From Pseudomonadota bacterium (GTDB lineage Bacteria; Desulfobacterota; Syntrophia; Syntrophales; UBA5619): a stretch of DNA of 8,567 nucleotides. Below, one piece after another: positions 1-8,376 of the stretch (positions within the stretch are counted from its first letter, which is position 1; every line of letters starts with the position of its first letter). The position numbers and the translations under genes are program-made. The notes under the pieces were generated by a model. That model ran no database searches and was not told the DNA's origin. It saw only the letters and a program-made list of their open reading frames with translations. Location of the stretch: assembly GCA_018819165.1 (NCBI GenBank), contig JAHJQP010000071.1, positions 1 through 8,567 of the forward strand, in the 5' to 3' direction.

Positions 1-3000
1 TACGAGGAGGCCAGGGAAAACGCCGACCGCATGGCCATGTACCGGCCGACCAAGTCCCATCGGGCGGCCTTCGAGCGGCTCTGCCGGGGCCTCTACCAGC
101 CCAACGACCGAAAATTCTACCTCCTGAGCGGTTCCTACGGAACGGGAAAATCCCACCTCACCCTGATGCTGGCCAACGCCCTCAGCCGGTCCAGCGGCGA
201 TCCGGGCATGAAGGGGTTCTTCGGAAACTACGAAAAGCTCGATCCGGACACGGCGAAGATGCTCCGGAATGTCCGCAGGGACGGTCAGTATCTGGTGGCC
301 ATTTGCGACTACGATTCCGGAAAGCGTTTTGAGGAGGTGGTCCTGAAGGCGATCTTCGAGGCTTGCCGTTCCGCCGGTCTCGATGTGGCGTTGCAGTCGG
401 AGTTCGATGAAGCCGGGCGTCTTTTAGATGAATGGGAAAAGAAAGGGGAGAGCGGGGTCCGGAATTTTTATGAAGATTTCGGGAAAGCCCTGTCCCGAAT
501 CGCACCCGGCGCTTCGGCCGAGCAACTCAGATCGCGGCTCCGGGATTTCGATGCGGAGGCCCTCAGCCAGTTTCATGCGGCCTTCAGCGAAATGATGGGT
601 GGGCTTGCCTTTCAGCCCCGGTCGGGCAACCTGATCCCCATCGTCAAGAACCTGATCCGGGATGAGCAGTTCAAGAGCAGATTCAAGGGATTGGCTGTTC
701 TTTACGACGAATTCGGTTTCACCCTGGAAAAGGCCGCCTATGCGAAGGACGTGCTCCAGGGATTCATGGAGACCCTCTGCAAGAACGAGCCCAACGTCCT
801 TTTCGTCGGCTGCATTCACAAGGACTTCAAGGCCTACGCCGACCGCTACAGCAAGGACGATGCGGCCGTCATGAGCGCCCGCATCACCCCCGTGGATCTT
901 CTCAACGAGGGAATCGAAGAGATCATCGGCGCCATCGTCGAGGTGGACAAGGAGTCCGCCGCCTGGCGTGAGGAGATCCAGGCGAAGACCAGCCTCTTCG
1001 ATCAGTTTCTCCCCGCCTGCGCTTCGCTGAATCTCTTTCCCTGGCTCACCGACATGGGGCGGATCCGAGAGAAGATCCTGGAGGACATTTACGGCATGCA
1101 CCCCATGGCTCTGGCATGCCTGTTGCGGCTCTCGTCGGAGATCGGTTCGGACGCCCGCAGCACGTTTACCTTCTTTTCCGGAGACGTCGGCGGCGCGGAG
1201 GGGTCCTATGCCGATTTCATCGGGAAGGAGGAGATCACCGCGGGCGGAGGGAAGCTCAGTCTCTACACCGCGGACTTTTTGTTCGTCTTCTTCCAGCGGG
1301 AGCTTTCTCTGAAAAACACGGAGCTGCGGGAAAGGCAACGGCAGCTCGTCAACGGCTATTACGCCAGTCTGGAGGTCTTGCGAAAGAGCGGCGAGGGAGA
1401 CATGTTCGGCGAACTGATGGAGGAGCGCCTGGCCATCCTGCGCGCCATCCTCGTTTACGAACTCTCCCAGATCCCCACGACCCTGGAAAATCTTCAGTTC
1501 GGTCTCTACTGCCTGACCGGCTCCGAAAAGAGGAAGGTGGAAAATCACCTCAAGGCCCTCGTCAAGACCGGCGCCGTGTTCTTCCGGCAACAATCCAAGA
1601 CCTATGAACTGGCCGCCGGGACGGGACCTGACCCATATGATCTCATCGATCAATTTCTTGCGGACGAGTCGCTCCACACGAAAGACACACTTGCCGCCCT
1701 GATCGAGGAGGCGGCCGATCCTCATGAGCGGGAGTTTCTCAAGGCCGGTCAGTACAACCTGGCCTTCAACGAGGACAAGCGGTTCCAGAGACGCTTCGTC
1801 TTGGCGAAGGACCTCGGAAAAACCCTCTGGAACGAGCTGTACCGCGAATGGGAGCAGAGATTTCTCAAAGAGCGGGACGGCGGCGAAGGCGTTGTGTTTT
1901 ACGCCCTTTGCGAGAACGAAACCGACATTCGGGTGGCCAGGGAGGCCGTGAAAGAGAACCCCTATGAGAACATGGCCGTTGCGGTTCCCCATGACCCGCA
2001 ACCCTTCGCGGATCTACTGCTGCGCGTCAAGGCCTGCCGGTATTTTCTCCCACCGAACGAGGCCGTGAAGATCAGCGCCCAGACAGAATCGCGTCTGCGG
2101 GACATCTTCGAGAACGTCGACGACGGATACCTGGTCCGGTTGAAGCGGATCATGCAGGAGATCATGGACGGTGAAAAGGCATGCTGGCACGGGAAGGACG
2201 GGCAAGTCCTCGTGGATTGTCCCCGCCAGAGCCATCAGCCGGCGGATTTGCTTTGTGAGCGTCTCTATACGCAGCGCTGCCGAATCAACCATCCTGATTT
2301 GAACCTCGGTCACGACGACAAGTGGCGCACGGGCAGGAACAACGCGCTCAAGCAGGCGGTTAAAGTGCTGCTGGAATCGGAAAAGGTCATGATTGATAAC
2401 GGCAACCCGGACAATCACGGCGAGAAACGGTATCTGGAGAAAGTGCTTCTCAAAGGCGCCGGGGCGTTGAGGAAAACGGGCGAGGAAGGAACGGTCGCCT
2501 TTTTCGAGTGCGAAAGCGACCCGGACAGGATTTCCGACAACTATCCCGTCTTGAAAGCGCTGTGCCGGGACCTGAAAAGCCTGCCTTCGGGAAAAACCTT
2601 GTCCCTGGGGACATTCTTACACGATACCCGGAACGCGCCGTACGGTGCGGGGAGCACAACCCAGATCCTCGCCCTCGCCCATTGCGTACGCGCCTTCGGC
2701 GAGCGGCTGCGGGTCTATGCAGATACGACAAGGACGGTAGAGAAAAACATCGACGCTTACGACGATGTGATGCAAATCGTCGCCGACCCGGGAACAAAGC
2801 TGGTTCTGGAGATCATTGAGATTTCGGAGGCGCAGCGGGGTCTGGTGGAAGCCGTGGCGCGGGCCGTTCGTGCGCCGGCTCTGAAGCACGGTGAAATCCG
2901 CTCCGTCGAAAAGACCGCGGCAGACTTGAAAAAATGGTGGCAGGGATTGCCGGTCGCCGCCAGGATCGCGGATCTCTATGGGAAGAAAGAGCAGCCGCGT

Positions 3001-3975
3001 CTGATGAAATTTAGGGAACTGCTCGACAGTGCGGACCGGATGGAAAGATTCGATCTGATCCTCCACCGTCTGCCTTCCCTCTACAGCGTTGAGCCTGTAG
3101 GGAACGACCTTTCGGAGAAGGATGCTAAGATTATCGGGGAGGCCTTCAGCGCCGATGTAAAACGTTTGGATTCTGGTCTCCAGCGCCTCCGGGAGTCGGT
3201 GGCCAGGGCGGTTTGCGAGGTGTTCGGCATCGAGGGAGACCTGGTGGAATGCGAGAACGCCATCGGCCAGTGGTACAAGGGACTGAGTCCAAACCAGCGG
3301 GATCCGTTGAAGTACGACGAAGGCGACGCCTGCGACCTGCTGACGCAGTATGCCAAAACGGACGACATAAGGGGGTTTCTGTTCAAGAAACTGCCAGAGG
3401 TCTTCGGTTTTAATCCTGTGGAGAACTGGACGACGGTGCAGACGGCGGACTATGTGGCCAAGATCAAGCTGGCCAAGGCTTCCATCGATGAGGCGAAGCC
3501 GGAGGTTCCGATTCCGGAGATCAAGGTGAAGACCTACGAGGTCGAACAAGGAGAAGACTTGATCCTGTCTGTTCCCAAGGGTGCGGTGGAAATCATCTAC
3601 ACAACAACCGGTGAAGATCCGAAAAAAGCGGAGGGAGCTCTGCGCTTCAAGGAAAAAATGAACCTTGCCATCCTCGTCAAAGACAGGGCAAGCGTCGTTG
3701 TGAAGATGCGGGCGCTGGACGAGCACGGCAACGCCAGTGACATGGTCGCTGTGGAGATCGTCAACAAGGCGAAAAAGTATGAGATCAACGAAAAACGCGA
3801 TCTTTTTGGTAACAAAGAGGCTTCATTCAAGGTTCCGGATAGCCTGTCGGGATTTATCACCGTATTGAAATCTCTGCTCAGGCAGGGTGTTCATCAGGGA
3901 TTGTTCTCCAAGGAGGTTGCAACGGAACTGGAAAAGACCATCCGTCAACATCTGACCGGGAAGGGCGATGCATGA
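1..3975 (+). CDS. brxC: BREX ATPase BrxC/PglY family, 5' end outside window
   Basis: Large BREX P-loop ATPase, thought to act with PglZ and the other BREX proteins in phage exclusion and host DNA marking. The frame is open to base 1, and the ten codons before the first Met (position 31) look coding, so the true start is probably upstream. Numbering from that Met: Walker A GSYGTGKSH at 34-42 (K40, S41); Walker B LAVLYDEFG at 221-229 (D226, E227); then VLFVGCIHKDF, typical of the region after Walker B in this family. A long helical middle contains an APYG motif at 869-872, in a position like the PYG(W) motif of BrxC proteins. Residues about 1160-1245 form a chitobiase/Fn3-like beta domain, followed by a helical tail. 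The stop overlaps the pglZ start. There are no frameshifts in the window. The family call is firm; the choice between BrxC4 and PglY naming is inferred from neighbours. Confidence 0.88.
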   Translation, partial: YEEARENADRMAMYRPTKSHRAAFERLCRGLYQPNDRKFYLLSGSYGTGKSHLTLMLANALSRSSGDPGMKGFFGNYEKLDPDTAKMLRNVRRDGQYLVAICDYDSGKRFEEVVLKAIFEACRSAGLDVALQSEFDEAGRLLDEWEKKGESGVRNFYEDFGKALSRIAPGASAEQLRSRLRDFDAEALSQFHAAFSEMMGGLAFQPRSGNLIPIVKNLIRDEQFKSRFKGLAVLYDEFGFTLEKAAYAKDVLQGFMETLCKNEPNVLFVGCIHKDFKAYADRYSKDDAAVMSARITPVDLLNEGIEEIIGAIVEVDKESAAWREEIQAKTSLFDQFLPACASLNLFPWLTDMGRIREKILEDIYGMHPMALACLLRLSSEIGSDARSTFTFFSGDVGGAEGSYADFIGKEEITAGGGKLSLYTADFLFVFFQRELSLKNTELRERQRQLVNGYYASLEVLRKSGEGDMFGELMEERLAILRAILVYELSQIPTTLENLQFGLYCLTGSEKRKVENHLKALVKTGAVFFRQQSKTYELAAGTGPDPYDLIDQFLADESLHTKDTLAALIEEAADPHEREFLKAGQYNLAFNEDKRFQRRFVLAKDLGKTLWNELYREWEQRFLKERDGGEGVVFYALCENETDIRVAREAVKENPYENMAVAVPHDPQPFADLLLRVKACRYFLPPNEAVKISAQTESRLRDIFENVDDGYLVRLKRIMQEIMDGEKACWHGKDGQVLVDCPRQSHQPADLLCERLYTQRCRINHPDLNLGHDDKWRTGRNNALKQAVKVLLESEKVMIDNGNPDNHGEKRYLEKVLLKGAGALRKTGEEGTVAFFECESDPDRISDNYPVLKALCRDLKSLPSGKTLSLGTFLHDTRNAPYGAGSTTQILALAHCVRAFGERLRVYADTTRTVEKNIDAYDDVMQIVADPGTKLVLEIIEISEAQRGLVEAVARAVRAPALKHGEIRSVEKTAADLKKWWQGLPVAARIADLYGKKEQPRLMKFRELLDSADRMERFDLILHRLPSLYSVEPVGNDLSEKDAKIIGEAFSADVKRLDSGLQRLRESVARAVCEVFGIEGDLVECENAIGQWYKGLSPNQRDPLKYDEGDACDLLTQYAKTDDIRGFLFKKLPEVFGFNPVENWTTVQTADYVAKIKLAKASIDEAKPEVPIPEIKVKTYEVEQGEDLILSVPKGAVEIIYTTTGEDPKKAEGALRFKEKMNLAILVKDRASVVVKMRALDEHGNASDMVAVEIVNKAKKYEINEKRDLFGNKEASFKVPDSLSGFITVLKSLLRQGVHQGLFSKEVATELEKTIRQHLTGKGDA
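3508..3765 (+). other. Chitobiase/Fn3-associated-like beta domain within BrxC
   Basis: Residues about 1160-1245 (from the Met at position 31) have short beta-type segments and the pattern IIYTTTGEDP ... VVVKMRALDEHGNASD. This resembles the 'YTTDGsdP ... tvkarAxDxaGNxS' signature of chitobiase C-terminal and Fn3-associated Ig-like domains. Such domains usually serve as binding or spacer modules, so it may mediate protein or DNA contacts at the end of the ATPase. Recognised from motif pattern only. Confidence 0.55.
3961..3975 (+). promoter_or_regulatory. pglZ ribosome binding site and ATGA stop-start overlap
   Basis: The sequence ATGA at 3972-3975 holds the pglZ start (ATG 3972-3974) and the brxC stop (TGA 3973-3975). 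An AAGGG at 3961-3965, six bases before the ATG, can serve as the Shine-Dalgarno site. The nearby ATG at 3968 is in another frame, so 3972 is the chosen start. This arrangement points to translational coupling and fixed stoichiometry of the two proteins. Confidence 0.8.
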
Positions 3976-6365
3976 GTGTTGAAATCAGCCATATCGGGGA
4001 CTATGCACACCGCCTGCCCGAGGGCGTTCTTCTTCTGGAGACGGATGCCGATTATGTGAAAGCTTGTCACGCCCTGTCTGAAGGGACTTCTGGAGAGACG
4101 CGCCTAATCGTCTTAGTCCGCAAGCGCCATCATTTTGTCTGGCTGCAAAAATTCTGCGATGAGATCCGCCTGACCGTGCGGTTTACCGAGAAGACGGCGC
4201 GCGACCTTCTGGCCGACGGTTGGAATGTCGCCGTTCCCGACTGGTTGACCGATGAAGACTGCCTGTCCATGAAACTCCTCGACCTGGATCTCCGTCAGGA
4301 GCGACCCTGCCGTTTTGAGGAAGTGATGCTCGGCCATTTCCTTGGGGAAGCGTTTCGCGGAGTGCGTCTGGATCGGAATCGTATCGGGGAGGTCGTTCCG
4401 ATGCTTGCGCGGCCGGAAACGCGGGTTCTTCTGGATCGGAATCCCCTACTGATGCGGTGCCTCCGGGAACAGGGGCAGCTCTGGGTCAATCATGCGGGCT
4501 CCACATGGGAGAAGACGTTGATCGAAAATCTCACCGGCGAACCGGAGCAGTTATGGCAGGACCTGAGCCTCTGGGCGCTGCTTTACGGGTATCCCGAGAA
4601 ATTGCTGGAATACGTCGTCCCCTTGCAGCGGGTGAAATTTCTGCGGGCCATTCCCGGCGAAGCCGTCAAGACCCTTCCGCTTGAACGCAAAGCCATCGAA
4701 GAGGCAGTGGCGCAGATTGAAATGTTTTACCGGGACGTCGGAGAGGAAATAGACTCCTCCGATGCCTTCCGGCGAGTAGTTCACGGCGCATCCGGGCGCT
4801 TGTTCAAGGAATTCAAGTTGCTCAGGTATCTGTTAAGTGCGGGCCGGTTCGCACCGAGCGCCGAAGATATTCAAGCGGTCAAGGAGCGGTTTCGGGATTG
4901 TCCGGGCCTTAACGCCACGGAAATAGTGGCCCTCGACGACCTTGTCCCGCCGCCGCGCCTCCACCCGCCCGATGGGTATGCGTTCGACAATCCGTCCGCC
5001 TGGATAGCCTGGACGGAGAAGGACTATATCCCCTATCGGCATTGGCAGACCAAAAGCGGGCATGATGATGCAGAATTGGAAAAGGTTGTGCAATCCTTTA
5101 GCGACTGGTACATCCGGGATTATGCGACCCTCCATCAATCAACCGCCTTCAGCCTGGTTCACGCGCTTGGCGCTTTCGGCGATTCGATCCGCAACGACAC
5201 CCTCTCGCTAATCATTCTGGTTGACGGCCTCCCGTTGACATTCTGGCCGATATTCCAGGAGGCCATGCAAAGGGCCGGTTTTCATCGCTATGCCCTGGAG
5301 TTTCGTTTTTCGCCCTTGCCTACGGATACGGAGTTCGTCAAACCGACATTGATCAGCGGCGACTGGAACTGCCCGCCGGGGACCAACTATGAATCGCTCC
5401 TGCGGAATCGTGCTGGTAGCGATTGGAACGGCCGGCAGGCCGTCTATTTGTCGAATCTGAAAATGCTCTCCGACTTTACGGCGCCGGAGACCCCAACGGT
5501 TGTCCTGCTCAATCTACTGACCGCCGATGAGATCCTCCATGACGATATGGCCGCCAAGGGGACGACCCACGAGGAAGAACTCCACCGCCTGTTCATGCGC
5601 GTTGCCGGGGCGACGGGCTCCCTTCTGGAGCGATGGCCGGGCACCAGGGATGCCTTTGGACTTTACGTCCTGACCGATCACGGCGCCTGCCGTGTTCTCG
5701 ATCAGGAGAGGCATTCCTTCGAGTCCAGAATCGCGGGAAAGCTCTTCGCGGACGAAAGAAAGCGCTTTGCCGTGGTTGAAAAGGGTGTGGCCGACACCGT
5801 TCCCGAAAACCTCTGGTCGCTGGGATATCGTTTCGTTCCGCCATTCGTAAAGGGGGAGAACGTCTTTTTCATCCCTCGGGGGCACAGCACCGTAAGCTCC
5901 GGGGCCGGCAAAGGATATGCCCACGGCGGGGCAACACCCGAGGAGGTGATCGTGCCCGTGGCTGTCTTCAAAGCGACAAAAGCTGATAGGAAAGCGCCAA
6001 AGGCACGGTTTGTGGGCCTGCAAATTGATCCTGCGACCGGACATGCTTTGTTCCACATTCTGCGTTTGACGCGGCTTTCCATTGATATCCTGAATCCCAA
6101 TTCCGAGGACCTGCGCGTCGTGCGCGTGACAATCCTTTCGCCGGAGGCGCAACTCAAAGGTCAGGAACTGCCCCTTGTCGCGAAGGGAGAAACGGCTACC
6201 GTCTCCCTGGAGTGCAATTTCAACCGCTCGGCCCTCGGACGGGGGGAATTGTCGATCCAACTCGTCTATGAGATCGCTGGCGAGGAACGGGCCATGGAGC
6301 TGAAGGCGGCGGGGGTTTTCAAATCGGCGGTGACGGGCGGGTTTAGTTTGAAGGACCTAAAATAA
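3972..6365 (+). CDS. pglZ: BREX protein PglZ, alkaline phosphatase superfamily
   Basis: PglZ is the core BREX component, a member of the alkaline phosphatase superfamily needed in known systems for modification and phage exclusion; its in vivo substrate is unsettled. At 797 residues it has the usual layout. A helical N-terminal half (about 1-400) precedes the phosphatase core: first metal motif LIILVDGLP (D418); LPTDTE with T451/T453 as candidate nucleophile region, followed by LISG; VLTDHG (D569, H570); and GYAHGGATPEE (H651), the typical C-terminal PglZ metal motif, ending in VIVPV. Residues about 690-797 look like a beta-rich Ig-like domain with an IDILNPNSEDL segment. All expected ligands are present, so the protein should be intact. 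It is coupled to brxC by a stop-start overlap and followed after 31 bases by brxL. Exact ligand assignment is from superfamily pattern, not alignment. Confidence 0.92.
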   Translation: MSVEISHIGDYAHRLPEGVLLLETDADYVKACHALSEGTSGETRLIVLVRKRHHFVWLQKFCDEIRLTVRFTEKTARDLLADGWNVAVPDWLTDEDCLSMKLLDLDLRQERPCRFEEVMLGHFLGEAFRGVRLDRNRIGEVVPMLARPETRVLLDRNPLLMRCLREQGQLWVNHAGSTWEKTLIENLTGEPEQLWQDLSLWALLYGYPEKLLEYVVPLQRVKFLRAIPGEAVKTLPLERKAIEEAVAQIEMFYRDVGEEIDSSDAFRRVVHGASGRLFKEFKLLRYLLSAGRFAPSAEDIQAVKERFRDCPGLNATEIVALDDLVPPPRLHPPDGYAFDNPSAWIAWTEKDYIPYRHWQTKSGHDDAELEKVVQSFSDWYIRDYATLHQSTAFSLVHALGAFGDSIRNDTLSLIILVDGLPLTFWPIFQEAMQRAGFHRYALEFRFSPLPTDTEFVKPTLISGDWNCPPGTNYESLLRNRAGSDWNGRQAVYLSNLKMLSDFTAPETPTVVLLNLLTADEILHDDMAAKGTTHEEELHRLFMRVAGATGSLLERWPGTRDAFGLYVLTDHGACRVLDQERHSFESRIAGKLFADERKRFAVVEKGVADTVPENLWSLGYRFVPPFVKGENVFFIPRGHSTVSSGAGKGYAHGGATPEEVIVPVAVFKATKADRKAPKARFVGLQIDPATGHALFHILRLTRLSIDILNPNSEDLRVVRVTILSPEAQLKGQELPLVAKGETATVSLECNFNRSALGRGELSIQLVYEIAGEERAMELKAAGVFKSAVTGGFSLKDLK

Positions 6366-6381
6366 GGCGTTTGAAAGCGTC

Positions 6382-6396
6382 AAGGATGGAAGAGCG
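6382..6396 (+). promoter_or_regulatory. Ribosome binding site of brxL
   Basis: The 31-base pglZ-brxL spacer contains AAGGA at 6382-6386, ten bases before the brxL ATG, and a second purine-rich stretch GGAAGAG at 6388-6394 that sits closer than usual. The spacer is too short to expect a separate promoter, so brxL is probably read from the same transcript. Confidence 0.6.
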
Positions 6397-8376
6397 ATGA
6401 AATCATTCGAAGCGAAGGCACAGGATTATTACGGAGAGGTGGTCATCAACAAGGGGTTGATGTCGAAAGCCGGGTTCGGGGCGAGGGCGATCCCCGTCTA
6501 TGTCGGCGAATGGATCATCAGCCAGTATCTCTCCGGCGACGCCTTAACGGAGGAGGGGCGCGAAGAGATCATCAAGATCGTCTCATCCCACCTTCCCCAG
6601 AAGGCGGATAAGAATATTCTCCTCAACCGCCTGAAAGAGCAGGAAGAGGTCAAGATCATCGACGACTTCCGCGTCAACGTCAACCTGGCCAAGAACGCCC
6701 ACGAGCTGAGCATTCCCGTGCTTGATGCCAACAACGCCATGATTCAAAAAGGGATCATCGACGACAATCCCATGCTTTTGAAAACGGGCATGTGGGGTCT
6801 CGGGACCCTGCGCTACGTGCCGCCGGATGGCGAGGAGGTCAAACGGGGCCAGGTCTGGATGGTGGATTTCAAGCCTTTCCAGAGCCCCGGCGTCGATCTC
6901 CAGTACTTCCGGGAATGCCGGAAACATTTCACCCTTCCGGAATGGATCGATCTGCTGATTTCGAGCTGTCAGTTCAATCCCGACACCCACACCGTGCCGC
7001 AGAAAATGCTCCTGCTTTCCCGGATCATCCCTCTCGTCCAGCCCAGGGTGAATATGGCCGAGCTGGCGCCCAAGGGTACGGGGAAATCCTTCGTGTTCGA
7101 CAATATCAGCCGGTATGCCGCCGTAATTCCCGGCGGGAAGCTCTCCGCGCCTGCTCTGTTCTTCAACAGCCAGAGCAAACAACTGGGATTGATGCCCAGA
7201 TACGACGTCGTCGTCGTGGACGAGGTACAGAAGATCCATACGGACGCGGCCGGAGAGGCCATGGCGGCCCTGAAGATGTATCTGGAAAGCGGCCGCTATC
7301 GGCGGGCCACTGGGGATATGGGAACCGCCGAATGCGGTTTCGCCATCCTGGGCAACATCACCATCGGCCCGGATCACCGCCCCCTCTATGAGACGAACGG
7401 CATTTTCAAGGAGCTGCCCGCGTCCCTTCAGGAATCGGCTTTCGTGGATCGCCTGCACGGGCTTCTGGAAGGGTGGTTCATGCCCCGGATCACGAAAAAT
7501 ACGCCCTCCAAGAGCCTGGGATTCAAGGGAGATTTCTTTAGCGAAGTGCTGCACGAACTGAGGAGCGATCTTCAGTACGCCGATTACGTTTCCCACAGCA
7601 TGCGCCTGCCGGCATGCGAAGATATGCGTGACAGCAAAGCCGTCGCGCGGATAGCGGAAGGCTTCCTGAAGCTGCTGTTTCCCGACCTTCAGGTAACCAG
7701 TGAGGAGTTTGTCGAATACTGCGTGAACCCGGCGGTCCGGATGCGTCAGCAGATCAGGGATGAGCTGGCCAAACTGGATCAGGAGTATTCATGGGTGACG
7801 ATCAAGAGCGAAAGGCCCGACGATTTCCAGATGTCCCATCCGGAAGAAAAACCGGCGCAGGAGAAGGCCGAAGCGCCCTCGGACAATCTGTCGCCGGACC
7901 GAAAGGCGATCGAGACGACGTTGAACATTGCCGACGGTCAACGCGGCGTTTCCTACGCGCGGCTTTTTAATCCCTATTTGAGAGGCGCAACGGGCATCAA
8001 ATTGGTTGACCCTTATATCCGCTACGATTACCAGATTCACAACTTCCTGAGTTTTTGCGAAACATTGACGGCGACGGAGGCGGGATTGTCGGTCGAGCTG
8101 GTCACGGGGGCCGATACGAAGAGTCAGGAAACAGAAATCTCCGCCAAGATGAACGAGCTCAAGGAGAGTCTCGTTCCGGATCGCATCGCGCTTGCCTGGC
8201 GCTTCGAGGCCGGCCTGCACGACCGCTGGATCGAAACCGACATTGGATGGCGCATCCTCCTCGGCCGGGGCCTGGACATCTTTCAGAAGCCGGAAGGGAA
8301 ATTCACCCTGGGTTTCGTCGATCAAACCAAGCGCCGCTGCAAGGCGACAACGATCACGTATGTGAAGAAAGGGTAA
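6397..8376 (+). CDS. brxL: BrxL, Lon/MCM-like AAA+ ATPase with MIT_C-like C-terminus
   Basis: BrxL is the BREX AAA+ protein called Lon-like; a structurally studied type 1 member resembles MCM and encircles DNA. This protein has 659 residues. The N-terminal part carries the BrxL pattern IPVYVGEWIISQYL (about 31-44) and HFTLPEWIDLLI. The AAA+ core has Walker A APKGTGKS (G227-S231, K230), Walker B VVVVDEVQ (D275, E276), a sensor-like ILGN (N320) and FVDRLHGLL (R352, possible arginine finger). Residues 472-503 are a charged, proline-rich linker. I see no Lon Ser-Lys protease motif after it. Instead residues about 515-656 resemble the MITD1 C-terminal PLD-like domain: DPYIR, NFLSFCETL, HDRWI, GW.I..GRGLD, F.LGF.D. 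Protease activity is therefore unlikely. Start at 6397 is supported by a Shine-Dalgarno site. The BrxL call is firm; the C-terminal domain is from motif memory. Confidence 0.9.
   Translation: MKSFEAKAQDYYGEVVINKGLMSKAGFGARAIPVYVGEWIISQYLSGDALTEEGREEIIKIVSSHLPQKADKNILLNRLKEQEEVKIIDDFRVNVNLAKNAHELSIPVLDANNAMIQKGIIDDNPMLLKTGMWGLGTLRYVPPDGEEVKRGQVWMVDFKPFQSPGVDLQYFRECRKHFTLPEWIDLLISSCQFNPDTHTVPQKMLLLSRIIPLVQPRVNMAELAPKGTGKSFVFDNISRYAAVIPGGKLSAPALFFNSQSKQLGLMPRYDVVVVDEVQKIHTDAAGEAMAALKMYLESGRYRRATGDMGTAECGFAILGNITIGPDHRPLYETNGIFKELPASLQESAFVDRLHGLLEGWFMPRITKNTPSKSLGFKGDFFSEVLHELRSDLQYADYVSHSMRLPACEDMRDSKAVARIAEGFLKLLFPDLQVTSEEFVEYCVNPAVRMRQQIRDELAKLDQEYSWVTIKSERPDDFQMSHPEEKPAQEKAEAPSDNLSPDRKAIETTLNIADGQRGVSYARLFNPYLRGATGIKLVDPYIRYDYQIHNFLSFCETLTATEAGLSVELVTGADTKSQETEISAKMNELKESLVPDRIALAWRFEAGLHDRWIETDIGWRILLGRGLDIFQKPEGKFTLGFVDQTKRRCKATTITYVKKG
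7939..8364 (+). other. MIT_C (MITD1 C-terminal, PLD-like) domain in BrxL
   Basis: BrxL residues about 515-656 follow the order of conserved blocks of the MITD1 C-terminal domain: GVSYARLFNPYL (517-528), VDPYIR (537-542), QIHNFLSFCETL (546-557), GLHDRWIE (606-613), GWRILLGRGLDIFQKP (617-632), FTLGFVDQTKRRC (636-648) and a final TT.TYV strand. In eukaryotic MITD1 this domain has a phospholipase D fold without the catalytic HKD motifs and binds membranes. Here too there is a single HDR (608-610) and no paired HKD, so enzymatic PLD activity is not expected. Confidence 0.75.

Noticed and set aside
424..2001. 525-codon open frame on the minus strand opposite brxC
   Set aside because: It lies fully within brxC, which has clear ATPase motifs; its translation is low in complexity pattern and shows no recognisable domain. 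Long antisense frames are common opposite GC-rich genes.
2617..3726. 369-codon minus-strand frame opposite the 3' half of brxC
   Set aside because: Shadow of the real gene: no family motif, no credible ribosome binding site context, and the plus strand is continuous coding.
6583..7596. 337-codon minus-strand frame opposite brxL
   Set aside because: It covers the Walker A and B region of brxL in antisense and has no recognisable motif.
7061..8376. Lon-type Ser-Lys protease active site in BrxL
   Set aside because: The family name suggests one, but I found no serine in a Lon-like context followed by a suitable lysine; the C-terminal blocks match MIT_C instead.
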